A stretch of 64,000 bases of DNA from Methylomonas rhizoryzae (GTDB taxonomy: Bacteria > Pseudomonadota > Gammaproteobacteria > Methylococcales > Methylomonadaceae): positions 4,216,001-4,280,000 of the forward strand of contig NZ_CP043929.1 of NCBI RefSeq assembly GCF_008632455.1, written 5' to 3'. Positions 18,340-27,739 of this stretch are shown piece by piece. A program made the position numbers and the translations under genes. Under the pieces are notes generated by a model. It was not told where the DNA came from. It searched no databases and saw only the letters and a list, made by a program, of their open reading frames with translations. The first letter of the stretch is position 1; every line of letters begins with the position of its first letter.

Positions 18340-18607
18340 CCGGAACGCAGTTAGATGGACATCGTGCCCGACATTTTGTCCAGGGGAATAAATTGCAGAC
18401 GCTTGTCGACTCCGCGCTAACAAATAAAATTTTGCGATGACAGGAAAAGACAAATAAGCTGTCAGTCAAGATGCGATAGTATTCCGCAAATGATGATTTT
18501 TAAATGGACGTACCAACGTTTTTACCTACCAAGAGCCATTTTCTTTAGCCGTCTGGATCTCGACCAAACGGACATGATTAGCAGTCGTACATCAGCGAGG
18601 GGATAAT
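18340..18607. other. intergenic region before the TIR gene
   Basis: 268 bases, noticeably AT-rich in 18420-18560. I see no clear terminator after thpR and no convincing promoter. An AGGGG ribosome-binding site serves the next gene. Confidence 0.5.
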
Positions 18608-19585
18608 ATGAAGGTTTTCATTAGTTGGTCCGGTGATACCAGCAAAGCTGCGGCGATTGCCATAGGCCAGAGCGTTTCTGACGTTTTCTCCAGCGTTGAA
18701 CCTTGGATATCCGCGGTGAATATCCAGGCAGGGCAGCAATGGTTTAGTGAGCTTATGCAAGCGCTTGAGGACTCGAAATTCGCCATCGCGTGCATCACTA
18801 AGCGCTCCCTCGGCGCTCCCTGGATCATGTTCGAGTCCGGCGCCTTGTCGGCAAAATTCGGCTCCCCTAGACTTGTCCCGCTCATGCTGGATTGTGTCGC
18901 AGAGGATCTGGTAGATCCACTGGCGCGGTTTAACGGAGTCCTGTTCGACGAAGACAGCGTACACGGCTTGTTCAAGTCTATTAATTCGAGCGTAGGCACT
19001 CCATTGACACCAAAGGCGCTGAAAGCGGCTTTCAAGGAAATATGGCCCGACCTCAACGCCAAAATACACGATGCGCTCGAGGCCGAGCGCAAGACTCTCC
19101 GGCCCGAATACGACGTCTTCCTGTCTGCTCCGATGGCCTCATTCAAGGACGATAGCGAATATCAATCGTTTCGCGCAGAGGTTCTCAAGGTTATCCATGC
19201 CCTTGACGCCTGCGGACTGTCGGTATTTTGTGCACTGGAAACGATCGAATCAATGAGCATGTTCGACACCCATGGCGTCAGCACGCATGACGACTTGGAC
19301 ATTATGAAAAAGAGCGGGAGCTTCATCATGCTCTATCCGCAAAGACTCGCGACGAGCGCATTGTTCGAAGCCGGCTACGCGCTGGCACTGGGGCTGCCTA
19401 GCCTATTCTTTGTCCGCGACGAGCAAGACTTACCTTACTTAATGCAACGCCTACCGGAAGCCGTCACCCACGTTTCCATCCTGGACTCGCGTGAGTGGCA
19501 AACGTACGAAGATATCGGCGATCTGCTTCGCCGAAATGCCCATCACTACTTCAGGACGGGATCCGTAGCCCAACTCAAACTCTAA
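18608..19585 (+). CDS. two-domain TIR / deoxyribosyltransferase-like protein
   Basis: A 325-residue soluble protein. Residues 1-130 form a bacterial TIR-like domain: strand KVFISWSG, then a helix, AGQQWFSELMQALEDSKF, and WIMFESGAL with Glu76 placed like the catalytic Glu of NAD-cleaving TIR domains. Residues 167-310 form a second domain resembling nucleoside 2-deoxyribosyltransferases: strand YDVFLSAPMA and ALFEAGYALALGLP, in which Glu254 sits where those enzymes have their catalytic Glu. A helical linker joins them. It stands alone, with no obvious partner, between thpR and a small exported protein. NAD or nucleotide cleavage in defence or stress is likely but is inference from family knowledge. 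Confidence 0.8.
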   Translation: MKVFISWSGDTSKAAAIAIGQSVSDVFSSVEPWISAVNIQAGQQWFSELMQALEDSKFAIACITKRSLGAPWIMFESGALSAKFGSPRLVPLMLDCVAEDLVDPLARFNGVLFDEDSVHGLFKSINSSVGTPLTPKALKAAFKEIWPDLNAKIHDALEAERKTLRPEYDVFLSAPMASFKDDSEYQSFRAEVLKVIHALDACGLSVFCALETIESMSMFDTHGVSTHDDLDIMKKSGSFIMLYPQRLATSALFEAGYALALGLPSLFFVRDEQDLPYLMQRLPEAVTHVSILDSREWQTYEDIGDLLRRNAHHYFRTGSVAQLKL

Positions 19586-19899
19586 GCTGGGCGGCACGCG
19601 CATCGCAGGATTGCCGCCGAACAAGGCGCTGTGGCTATCATTGAAGAATTCAAGCCGATGAATCGAGCGTTGAACGACAGCTTACTATTGGCAAGCAATA
19701 TGCTAAAAACATCGAATGTCGCAAATTGGCCGCAGTGAGGCAGCCACAAACACCGCGCGGGCATAGGCAAAATCATCGCAACCATTGTGAAGTACGCGAA
19801 TAACCGAAAATACCGGCGCTCCGGTTACAATGCCAAGTGCGGCAAGCCCTAACTCGTCTCGTCATTGTATTAGCCCCCATCTGGAAAACCGGCAACCCC
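19586..19899. other. gene-free stretch after the TIR gene
   Basis: 314 bases without a convincing gene. A possible -10 element, TACAAT, lies near 19826 and could serve the exported protein downstream. No strong hairpin with a T-run was seen. Confidence 0.4.
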
Positions 19900-20232
19900 A
19901 TGAACATCAAAGCGTTTGTTGCGACCTTATTGCTTGCCTGCCCAATACCGGCAATGTGCCAGGCCAATCCGACTCTAACGGATACGGCAATCGACCTTGC
20001 CTTCTATCGCCCGGCAGGACTTTTCCAAACCTTGCTCGGTTCGGCGGTTTTCCCGGTGCTTCTGCCGATGTCATTGGTGGCATCGGCGCTTGACCGCAGC
20101 TTGGTAATCGCCGATGTTGCCGAAAGTTTGGTCATAAAACCGGCGGAATTTACCTTTGTCCGGCCCTTGGGAATATCGAATTCGGAATGGCAGGCCCTCC
20201 GGCGGCAAGAAGAAGCGAACGGCGGCGGTTGA
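19900..20232 (+). CDS. small exported protein, unknown function
   Basis: A 110-residue protein with a clear signal peptide (MNIKAFVATLLLACPIPAMC, cleavage near residue 22). The mature part has a hydrophobic segment (LFQTLLGSAVFPVLLPMSLV) and a polar tail ending in Gly. The segment FYRPAG and the later KPAEFTFVRPLG resemble a family of short exported proteins of Gammaproteobacteria often mislabelled as transporters; I am recalling this without a search. I chose ATG 19900 because the ATG at 19837 would put 21 residues before the signal peptide. Confidence 0.65.
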   Translation: MNIKAFVATLLLACPIPAMCQANPTLTDTAIDLAFYRPAGLFQTLLGSAVFPVLLPMSLVASALDRSLVIADVAESLVIKPAEFTFVRPLGISNSEWQALRRQEEANGGG

Positions 20233-20569
20233 GTCAAGCCGGCTAGGCCTGCCGGGGATGATTGCCGGGTTTTCGTGGCTATTCATTACTTTCATTTGCC
20301 GAGGCGCTACAGTGCCCGCATGAACGTTAGGGATCGATAAAGAGCGGATGGAGCCGGCATACCCTGTTGATATTTCATCCCCTGCCGACTTTCGGCCGAA
20401 CTAGCCCCCGAGCTCCGGTTCTTTTCGCCTATAACCTTTTCTGCAACCCAAATCCAGCACAACAAAATTGCCCCTGCAATTTCACAAACAGCCGGCGCTT
20501 CGTGTAATCTAGCTCTACTTTTCAGCCTTCGCGTTTTCGTTAACCCCTTCGCCCCCGTCACCGTTTCGC
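20233..20569. other. intergenic region before rlmH
   Basis: 337 bases. The only recognisable element is the candidate promoter at 20481-20510. Short ORFs here look like chance frames. Confidence 0.5.
20481..20510 (+). promoter_or_regulatory. candidate promoter for rlmH-maf-rng-yhdP
   Basis: TTCACA (20481-20486) and TAATCT (20505-20510) with an 18-base spacer, about 60 bases before the rlmH ATG. A moderate match only. Confidence 0.35.
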
Positions 20570-21037
20570 ATGCAAATTCACTTAATTGCCGTCGGCAACA
20601 AAATGCCGGACTGGGTGCAGCAAGGCTATAATGAATACGCTAAACGCTTGCCGCGCGAGTGCGAGTTGGTCCTAAAAGAAATTGCGCCGGACAAGCGGCG
20701 CGGCGGCGATATTGCCCGCATTACCAAGGACGAAGGCGATAGGATGATAGCCGCTCTGCCGGCCCGAGCTCACGTAGTCACCCTGGACGTACCCGGCAAA
20801 CCCTGGTCTACCGAAGACGCTGCCCGCGCATTGCAGCGCTGGCTGGGCAACGGTCAGCCGGTGGCCTTGATGATCGGCGGCCCGGAAGGCCTGGCGCCGG
20901 AGGTAAAGGAACTGGCTAGGGAATCCTGGAGCCTGTCGCCGCTGACCTTCCCGCATCCCTTGGTCCGCATCATCGTTGCTGAACAAATTTACCGCGCTTG
21001 GAGTCTGATCCAAAACCACCCCTACCACCGCCCATAG
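20570..21037 (+). CDS. rlmH: 23S rRNA pseudouridine-1915 N3-methyltransferase
   Basis: A 155-residue SPOUT methyltransferase that modifies pseudouridine 1915 in helix 69 of 23S rRNA using S-adenosylmethionine. Diagnostic segments are IGGPEGL (residues 102-108) in the knotted cofactor site and the C-terminal LSPLTFPHPLVRIIVAEQIY. Length is exact for the family. maf follows after one base, as in many gammaproteobacteria. Confidence 0.96.
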   Translation: MQIHLIAVGNKMPDWVQQGYNEYAKRLPRECELVLKEIAPDKRRGGDIARITKDEGDRMIAALPARAHVVTLDVPGKPWSTEDAARALQRWLGNGQPVALMIGGPEGLAPEVKELARESWSLSPLTFPHPLVRIIVAEQIYRAWSLIQNHPYHRP

Positions 21038-21038
21038 C

Positions 21039-21614
21039 ATGAAACCGCAACTGATTTTGGCCTCCGCCTCGCCTCGCCGTAGCGAACTACTCAGGCAAAT
21101 CGGCATTCGCCACCTAGTTAAAGCCGCAGACATCGACGAAACCCCGCTGCCGGGAGAAACGCCGCTAGCCTACGTCGAGCGTGTCGCCGGGGAAAAATCC
21201 GCCGCCGGAATGGCCGCTACCTGCGAGGATTTACCCGTGCTGGCCGCCGACACCAGCGTGGTACTGGACGGCGAAATTCTCGGCAAACCGCAAAACCCGG
21301 CCGATGCGGTTAGAATGCTGGGTTTGTTATCGGGGCGTCGCCACCAAGTATTTAGCGCGGTGTCCTTGCGGGGCGACAGCCACTGGCAAGCCGTAAACGT
21401 CAGCGAAGTCAAATTCCGCCCTATCAGCCCGGACGAAATTCAAGCCTATTGGCAAAGCGGCGAACCGCTGGACAAAGCCGGCGCCTATGCGATTCAGGGC
21501 TTGGGCAGCATATTTGTGGAATCGATTAGCGGCAGTTTTTCCGGGGTCATGGGCCTGCCGTTGTTCGAAACCGCGCAACTATTAGCCAGACAAGGGATTA
21601 AAGTGATTGCATGA
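21039..21614 (+). CDS. maf: Maf-type nucleotide pyrophosphatase
   Basis: A 191-residue house-cleaning pyrophosphatase that hydrolyses non-canonical or modified nucleoside triphosphates. The start LILASASPRRSELLRQIGI is the family signature, followed by LPVLAADTSVVLDGEILGKP and, near the C-terminus, GAYAIQGLGSIFVESISGSF. It overlaps the rng start by four bases (ATGA), so the two are translationally coupled. Confidence 0.95.
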   Translation: MKPQLILASASPRRSELLRQIGIRHLVKAADIDETPLPGETPLAYVERVAGEKSAAGMAATCEDLPVLAADTSVVLDGEILGKPQNPADAVRMLGLLSGRRHQVFSAVSLRGDSHWQAVNVSEVKFRPISPDEIQAYWQSGEPLDKAGAYAIQGLGSIFVESISGSFSGVMGLPLFETAQLLARQGIKVIA

Positions 21615-23065
21615 GCGAGGAAATATTAATCAACGTCACGCCGCCGGAAACCCGGGTGGCGGTGATAGAGAACGGGGTACTGCAAGAACTGATTATCGAG
21701 CGGGTGCGGCAAAAGGGCCTGGTCGGCAATATTTACAAAGGCGAAGTGTGCCGGGTTTTACCGGGCATGCAGGCGGCATTTGTCGACATCGGCCTGGACA
21801 AGGCGGCGTTCTTGCATTTGTCGGATTTCAACGCCCAGGAATTGGCCGAAGGCTCCGACAATATCGAGCACTATCTTAAAGAAGGCCAGAAGATCGTAGT
21901 TCAGGTCACCAAAGATCCTTTAGGCAACAAAGGCGCCAGGCTGACCACCGACATCTCTATTCCGTCGCGCTATCAGGTCTACATGCCTTACGCGGCCAAT
22001 TCCGGGGTTTCCCAGCGCATAGAGTGCGAAGACGAACGCATCAGGCTGCGCAACTGCATAGAAAGTTATTTGCAAAAACATACGATTCCGGGCGGTTTTA
22101 TCGCCCGTACCGCCGCCGAATGCGTCGAAGAAGCCATTTTGTTTTCCGACATGACCTTCTTGTTCAAGCTGTGGGAATCCATTCTGGACAAGGGCAAAAA
22201 AGCCAAAGTCAAAACCTTGATACACGAAGATTTACCGCTGAGCGTCAGGACCTTGCGGGATTTGTATAAAGAAGGCGTCGAAAAGGTGCGGGTGGACTCC
22301 AAAGAAACGTTTTTGCGCATGGTGGAATTCGCCGAAACCTTTCTGCCGGAAGTGGTGCCGGTGATCGAGCATTATTCCGGCGAGCGGCCGGTGTTCGACA
22401 TTTACAACGTCGAAGACGAAATCAGCAAGGCCCTGGACCGCAAGGTCAAGCTGAAATCCGGCGGCCATTTGGTATTCGACCAAACCGAGTCGATGACCAC
22501 GGTGGACGTCAACACCGGCGGCTACGTCGGCGGCCGCAATCTGGAAGAAACCATTTTCAAAACCAACCTGGAAGCGGCTCAAACCATATCCCGGCAGCTA
22601 CGGTTGCGCAATCTGGGCGGCATCATCATCATCGATTTCATCGACATGCAGAGCGAGGAACACAAAAAACAAGTGTTGTACGCTTTGCAGCGCAACTTGG
22701 ACAAAGACCACGCCAAAACCAAAATCACCGAGGTTTCCGCGCTGGGCTTGGTGGAAATGACCCGCAAACGCACCCGCGAAAGCCTGGAACACATATTATG
22801 CGAACCTTGCTCCACCTGCGGCGGGCGCGGGGTGCTGAAAACCGCCGAATCGATCTGTCTGGAAATATTCAGAGAAATCATCCGCGTGGTCAGACAGTAC
22901 AACGTGCAGCAGATTCTGGTGCTGGCATCCGAACAAGTGGTGGAAATGCTGCTGGACGAAGAAGCCGACATGCTGGCCGAGCTGGAAGTATTTCTTAAAG
23001 TCGGCATCAAGTTGCGCGCCGAAACCGAATACAATCAAGAGCATTACGACGTCGTTCTGCTGTAG
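21611..23065 (+). CDS. rng: ribonuclease G
   Basis: A 484-residue endoribonuclease of the RNase E/G family, acting in 5' maturation of 16S rRNA and in mRNA decay. Residues 35-125 hold the S1 RNA-binding domain (GNIYKGEVCRVLPGMQAAFV). The DNase-I-like catalytic part includes TTVDVNTGGYVGG and IIIIDFIDM with the metal-binding Asp residues, and CEPCSTCGGRG carries the zinc-link cysteines. No long C-terminal scaffold is present, so it is RNase G and not RNase E. Confidence 0.96.
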   Translation: MSEEILINVTPPETRVAVIENGVLQELIIERVRQKGLVGNIYKGEVCRVLPGMQAAFVDIGLDKAAFLHLSDFNAQELAEGSDNIEHYLKEGQKIVVQVTKDPLGNKGARLTTDISIPSRYQVYMPYAANSGVSQRIECEDERIRLRNCIESYLQKHTIPGGFIARTAAECVEEAILFSDMTFLFKLWESILDKGKKAKVKTLIHEDLPLSVRTLRDLYKEGVEKVRVDSKETFLRMVEFAETFLPEVVPVIEHYSGERPVFDIYNVEDEISKALDRKVKLKSGGHLVFDQTESMTTVDVNTGGYVGGRNLEETIFKTNLEAAQTISRQLRLRNLGGIIIIDFIDMQSEEHKKQVLYALQRNLDKDHAKTKITEVSALGLVEMTRKRTRESLEHILCEPCSTCGGRGVLKTAESICLEIFREIIRVVRQYNVQQILVLASEQVVEMLLDEEADMLAELEVFLKVGIKLRAETEYNQEHYDVVLL

Positions 23066-23073
23066 TTTCGCCC

Positions 23074-26000
23074 GTGTTCGCCCATTTAACCCGCGCCGCC
23101 CGCCTTGCCTTGTTTTGGCTGCTGATCAGTGCAGCCGTGTTAATCAGCCTTGCTCGCTGGCTACTGGCCGACATCGGCGATTACCGCGGTCAGTTGGAAC
23201 GGCAAATCCGCGACACCACCGGCCTGCCGATACGCTTCGGCCACCTCAGCGCCGGCATGCGCGGCCTCAACCCGGAAATCGTGTTCGGCGACATCAACAT
23301 AGACGCCGACCGGGCGGATGCGCATACCGACATTCGCTTGCGGGAGATCCGCGCCGGCATCGATTTTTCCGAGCTGTTACTGACCTGGAATTGGGCTGCC
23401 GCGGGCCGCATTACCCTGGTCGGCGCCGACATCGCCGTGCTGCGCCAACAAGACGGCAGCCTTGCGCTCAAAGGCTTGCAGGCCGGCGACGAACCGCCGC
23501 TGTGGCTGCTGCAGGGCGGCAGATACGAGATCCTGGACAGCCGCATGACCTGGCAGGACCTGCTGCACGATAGCCCGCCGCTGCCGGTGGAGCACATCGA
23601 TTTGGTGTTCAAAAACCATCATTTCGATCGAAGCCACGAACTGCACCTGCTGGCCCGCTTGCCGGAACAATTCGGCGAAAGTGTGCGGATTTCCGCCCGC
23701 TTCGACGACAAGGCCGTGGAATCCGGCAGCTTCACCGGCGAGATTTATATCGAAGCCGTCGATTTACAAGCCAACGCGCTCACAAGCGCCGAACTGCCGA
23801 TGGATTTGCATTGTTATAGCGGCGCCGGCGACCTGAGAGTTTGGAGCGCTTGGCGCGACTCCGCCCCGTACCGAATCGCCGGCTACCTGCAAGCACAGCA
23901 AATCAAGGTCGGCAAGAAAGACAGCAAACCGGTCGTCATGGACACCCTGGACGGCAACTTCAGCTGGAGCCACCAAAACGGACGCTGGCGCCTAGCCGCT
24001 TACGACCTCAACATTTTCGCCAATAAGCAGCGTTGGCCGCACGGCGAGTTCTATCTGCAACAAAATCAACAAGGCGATTTGTCCGTCAGCATTACCCAAC
24101 TCGACCTGCCGGCCGCCATGTTACTGGCGCCGCTGCTGACCCCGGCAAAGCCCGATTACGCCGATTGGTTGAAACTGAATCCGCGCGGACGTTTGAACGA
24201 TGTCCGGGTATTCGTCGGCAGCGATGGCCAACAATTCGCGGCTAACGGCCGCTTTACCGGCTTGGGTAACGACCGCCACGGCGAGCTGCCGGGGCTGAGC
24301 AACCTCGACGGCAACATAGAATTGACCGACCGGAGCGGCCACCTGGCGTTGTCCGGCAGCGACATTACCGTAGACGCGGCCAACTGGTTTCGGCAAAACC
24401 TATCGGTAACCAGCCTGCACGGGCGAATCGCTTGGCGGCACGACACCGACCGATGGTTGATCGGCAGCGAAAACCTGCTGCTAGCCAGCCCCGACTTTCA
24501 TACCGAAAGCACGTTTCAATTCAGTAAGTTCGATGAAGCCGGCAAAGCACCGCATTTACGTCTGCGCACTTCTTTCGCCGATTTTGCCGACATCGGCCGG
24601 GTCAAAACCTATTTACCCGCCAAAATCATGGATCAAGACGCCGTCGCCTGGCTGGACGATGCCTTTGTCGCCGGCCGGGTAAGCCGCGGCGAACTGATTG
24701 TCAACGGCGATTTGGACCGTTTTCCGTTCGCCGACGGCAACGGCCGGTTCGAAACCGCGTTCGTCATCGAACACGGCGACATCCAATTCAACGAACTATG
24801 GCCGCATTTGCAAGACGTATACGCCGACGTGCAATTTCTCGGCCCGGATTTACAGGTCGCCATCGCATCGGGGCATAGCGAAAACGTCACCATCCACCAG
24901 GCGCTGATCACCATTCCGCAGGTGGCCGACAGCGATCACGTCTACGTCTGGGGCGCGCTGCAAGCCAGGATCATGGATAGTCTTAGTTTTCTGCACCATT
25001 CGCCGCTGAAAAGCGACGTGGCGCCGGTAGCCGGCATACTGCAAGCGGAAGGCGACACCGAAATCAGCCTACAGCTGCAAATTCCCTACGACGTAAATGC
25101 CCCGGTCGGGGTAAACGTCGACGCAAGCTTGCAAGACGCCCAGCTGACCGTCAAACCGGTCGGGCTGAAAGTCGACGGGGTTAGCGGCGTGTTGAATTTC
25201 ACCGCCGACAGCATATCCAGCACCCGCATCGACGCACGCACACTGGGCCAACCCATCCGCGCCAAACTAAGCAGCGACGCGGCGGCGACTTATCTGAGCG
25301 TACAGGGCGCGGCCTCGGTCGAGCGCGTGCAAAAGCAATTCAGCTACTTAAAAACCTCCGCCGTGACCGGCAATGTTAATTACGATTTGAAACTGACGCT
25401 GCCCGGCGCCGAGGCACAAGCCGCCCAATTGCTGATAGACAGCGATCTCAAAGGCGTGGCGGTCGACGGCCTGCTGTTGGAAAAAGCCGCCGCCGACTCC
25501 AAACCGCTGAACTTGGAATTCACACTAGACGACGCGCCGCTGATGCCGTTAAGCATCGCATACGGCAACGATTGGCATGCCAGTTTGCTGATCGACAAAA
25601 AACGCGAAAGCCTGCATTCGGCCCATCTGTTGTTCGGACAGGGCCGCAGTGCGCCGTTTCAGGAAGCCGGCATTAAACTGGAGGTGCGCCAACCACGCTT
25701 CGATTTGTCGCAGGCTTTGGCCGCCTTCGGCAAACAAAGCGGTCAGACCGGCCTGCCGGCGCTTAAGTCGCTAGCGTTGGACACCGCGCAATTACTGTGG
25801 CACGAACGAGAACTAGGCCCGTTCCATTTTCAAGCGCAGCACCAAGACCGGCATTGGCGCGGCAAGATACAAGGCGCCATGGCCGACGGCGAGTTCGACG
25901 TGCCGGACCAAAACGGCGGCGACAACCGCATCGTTCTGGAAATGAACCAGCTCAACCTGTCCGCGCTGGAAAAATTCGACCTTGGCGAAGCCGGCGATCC

Positions 26001-26871
26001 CACACAGGAACTGCCTTTGATCGACATCGACAGTCGCCGGCTGTTGTGGCGCGGCATCGATTTAGGCAGCTTGCGCTTGCGCACCGAACGCCGCAACAAC
26101 GGCATTCACTTTAAAAAAATTCAATTGCAAGACCAGCAAAACACCCTGGAAGTCTCGGCCGATTGGCTGAAGCAAGCCAACGGCACCGTCACCTTGGTAC
26201 AAGGCAGCTTGGATTCCGACGCATTCGGGCCGTTTTTGTCGCGCCTGAACTTTAGCGACGACATCAAAGAAACCAAAGCGCATTTGGAATTCAAAGGCGG
26301 CTGGCGCGGCGCTCCGCACCAATTCTCGCTCGCCAGACTAAACGGTCAACTGCAGCTGAACATGAAAGACGGGCGAATTTCCAGCATAGAGCCGGGCTTC
26401 GGCCGTTTGCTGGGCTTGATTGCCGTCGAGCAGTGGGTCAAGCGCTTGAGTCTGGATTTCAGCGACGTCTACCGGCAGGGCTTGGCCTTCGACGAAATCA
26501 AAGGCCACATCAAAATCAAAGACGGCTTGGCGTTCACCGACGATTTGCAGGTAGACGCGGTAGCGGCTAAATTTCAGCTGGCCGGCTTCGCCAACCTAGT
26601 CGACAAAACCCTGGATCAGCGGGTGGCGGTGGTTCCCAAGAGTTCCGACGCCGTCCCCATTGCTGGTACAATCGTCAGCGGCATTGCCGGCCTGATTACC
26701 CAAGCCGTCACGGACGATTACAAAGAAGGCTATTTCTTCGGCTCGCAATATCAGTTGTCCGGCACCTGGGGGAATATCGAAGTAACCCCCTTGCACGATC
26801 AAGACGGGCTGTTGAAAAAAACCTGGCGCGGCCTGACCGATTTCGGCTGGCTGGATTTCAGCAGCGAATGA
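23074..26871 (+). CDS. yhdP: YhdP-family AsmA-like envelope protein
   Basis: A 1265-residue protein starting with GTG. One N-terminal helix (LALFWLLISAAVLISLARWL) anchors a long periplasmic beta-rich body, and residues 1000-1260 match the AsmA-like C-terminal domain (GRISSIEPGFGRLLGLIAVE). Length equals E. coli YhdP. YhdP, TamB and YdbH are bridge-like proteins for moving phospholipid to the outer membrane. It follows rng by 8 bases. Relevance to the lipid-transport genes mlaA and mlaC elsewhere in the window is possible. Confidence 0.92.
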   Translation: MFAHLTRAARLALFWLLISAAVLISLARWLLADIGDYRGQLERQIRDTTGLPIRFGHLSAGMRGLNPEIVFGDINIDADRADAHTDIRLREIRAGIDFSELLLTWNWAAAGRITLVGADIAVLRQQDGSLALKGLQAGDEPPLWLLQGGRYEILDSRMTWQDLLHDSPPLPVEHIDLVFKNHHFDRSHELHLLARLPEQFGESVRISARFDDKAVESGSFTGEIYIEAVDLQANALTSAELPMDLHCYSGAGDLRVWSAWRDSAPYRIAGYLQAQQIKVGKKDSKPVVMDTLDGNFSWSHQNGRWRLAAYDLNIFANKQRWPHGEFYLQQNQQGDLSVSITQLDLPAAMLLAPLLTPAKPDYADWLKLNPRGRLNDVRVFVGSDGQQFAANGRFTGLGNDRHGELPGLSNLDGNIELTDRSGHLALSGSDITVDAANWFRQNLSVTSLHGRIAWRHDTDRWLIGSENLLLASPDFHTESTFQFSKFDEAGKAPHLRLRTSFADFADIGRVKTYLPAKIMDQDAVAWLDDAFVAGRVSRGELIVNGDLDRFPFADGNGRFETAFVIEHGDIQFNELWPHLQDVYADVQFLGPDLQVAIASGHSENVTIHQALITIPQVADSDHVYVWGALQARIMDSLSFLHHSPLKSDVAPVAGILQAEGDTEISLQLQIPYDVNAPVGVNVDASLQDAQLTVKPVGLKVDGVSGVLNFTADSISSTRIDARTLGQPIRAKLSSDAAATYLSVQGAASVERVQKQFSYLKTSAVTGNVNYDLKLTLPGAEAQAAQLLIDSDLKGVAVDGLLLEKAAADSKPLNLEFTLDDAPLMPLSIAYGNDWHASLLIDKKRESLHSAHLLFGQGRSAPFQEAGIKLEVRQPRFDLSQALAAFGKQSGQTGLPALKSLALDTAQLLWHERELGPFHFQAQHQDRHWRGKIQGAMADGEFDVPDQNGGDNRIVLEMNQLNLSALEKFDLGEAGDPTQELPLIDIDSRRLLWRGIDLGSLRLRTERRNNGIHFKKIQLQDQQNTLEVSADWLKQANGTVTLVQGSLDSDAFGPFLSRLNFSDDIKETKAHLEFKGGWRGAPHQFSLARLNGQLQLNMKDGRISSIEPGFGRLLGLIAVEQWVKRLSLDFSDVYRQGLAFDEIKGHIKIKDGLAFTDDLQVDAVAAKFQLAGFANLVDKTLDQRVAVVPKSSDAVPIAGTIVSGIAGLITQAVTDDYKEGYFFGSQYQLSGTWGNIEVTPLHDQDGLLKKTWRGLTDFGWLDFSSE

Positions 26872-26916
26872 CCGCCAGTAGCGGCTAGATACAATAACAA
26901 TACATAAGGACTCTTC

Positions 26917-27735
26917 ATGACAATCTGCGCAGCGATTCAGATGGCTTCCGGGCCGCAAGTCAACGCTAACTTGCTGGAAGCCGAAAAACAAATCGCCGAA
27001 GCCGCCAAAGCCGGCGCCCGCTTGGTGGCTTTACCGGAAAACTTCGCCATCATGGGCATGAACGAATACGATAAAGTCCAAGTGCGCGAAGCGGACGGCC
27101 ACGGCCCCATCCAGGATTTTTTGGCCGCCACCGCTAAAAAATACGGGGTCTGGGTCATAGGCGGCACCATGCCGATGGCCGCCAACGCCGACAACAAAGT
27201 CCGGGCCGCCTGCTTGGTTTACGACGAGCAAGGCCAACGCGTCGCCCGCTACGACAAAGTACATTTGTTCGACGTCAGCGTGCCGGACACCGCCGAAGAA
27301 TACCGCGAATCGGATTCGGTCGAAGCCGGCGATCAACCGTGCATAGTCGACACCCCGTTCGGCCGCATCGGCATCGCGGTGTGTTACGACCTGCGTTTTC
27401 CGGAATTTTTCCGCCCCATGACCCGCAAAGGCTTGGACATTATCGTCATTCCGTCCGCCTTTACCTCCAAAACCGGCGCGGCCCATTGGGAAGTGCTGCT
27501 GAGAGCCAGAGCCATCGAAAACCTCTGTTACGTCATCGCCCCCAACCAGGGCGGTTTCCACATCAACGGCCGGCAAACTTACGGGCACAGCATGATCGTC
27601 GATCCCTGGGGCGTCGTGCTGGATTGCTATAAAACCGGACCCGGTTTCGTGTCCGCCGAGGTGGACAAGAACCGGCTGGTCAAGATGCGTACCGCATTTC
27701 CGGTACTGGAGCATAGACGCTACTTTTGCGAATAA
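26917..27735 (+). CDS. nitrilase-family amidohydrolase
   Basis: A 272-residue carbon-nitrogen hydrolase. The catalytic triad is visible: Glu41 (LPENF), Lys114 (YDKVHLFD) and Cys156 (GIAVCYDLRFPE). The pattern fits the Nit1/Nit2-like branch, whose members act on deaminated glutathione or omega-amidase substrates; deaminated glutathione amidase is the most likely activity but is not proven. AAGGA lies upstream of the ATG. Position after yhdP is common in gammaproteobacteria, where tldD often follows; here a lipoprotein gene follows instead. Confidence 0.9.
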   Translation: MTICAAIQMASGPQVNANLLEAEKQIAEAAKAGARLVALPENFAIMGMNEYDKVQVREADGHGPIQDFLAATAKKYGVWVIGGTMPMAANADNKVRAACLVYDEQGQRVARYDKVHLFDVSVPDTAEEYRESDSVEAGDQPCIVDTPFGRIGIAVCYDLRFPEFFRPMTRKGLDIIVIPSAFTSKTGAAHWEVLLRARAIENLCYVIAPNQGGFHINGRQTYGHSMIVDPWGVVLDCYKTGPGFVSAEVDKNRLVKMRTAFPVLEHRRYFCE

Positions 27736-27739
27736 ACTT

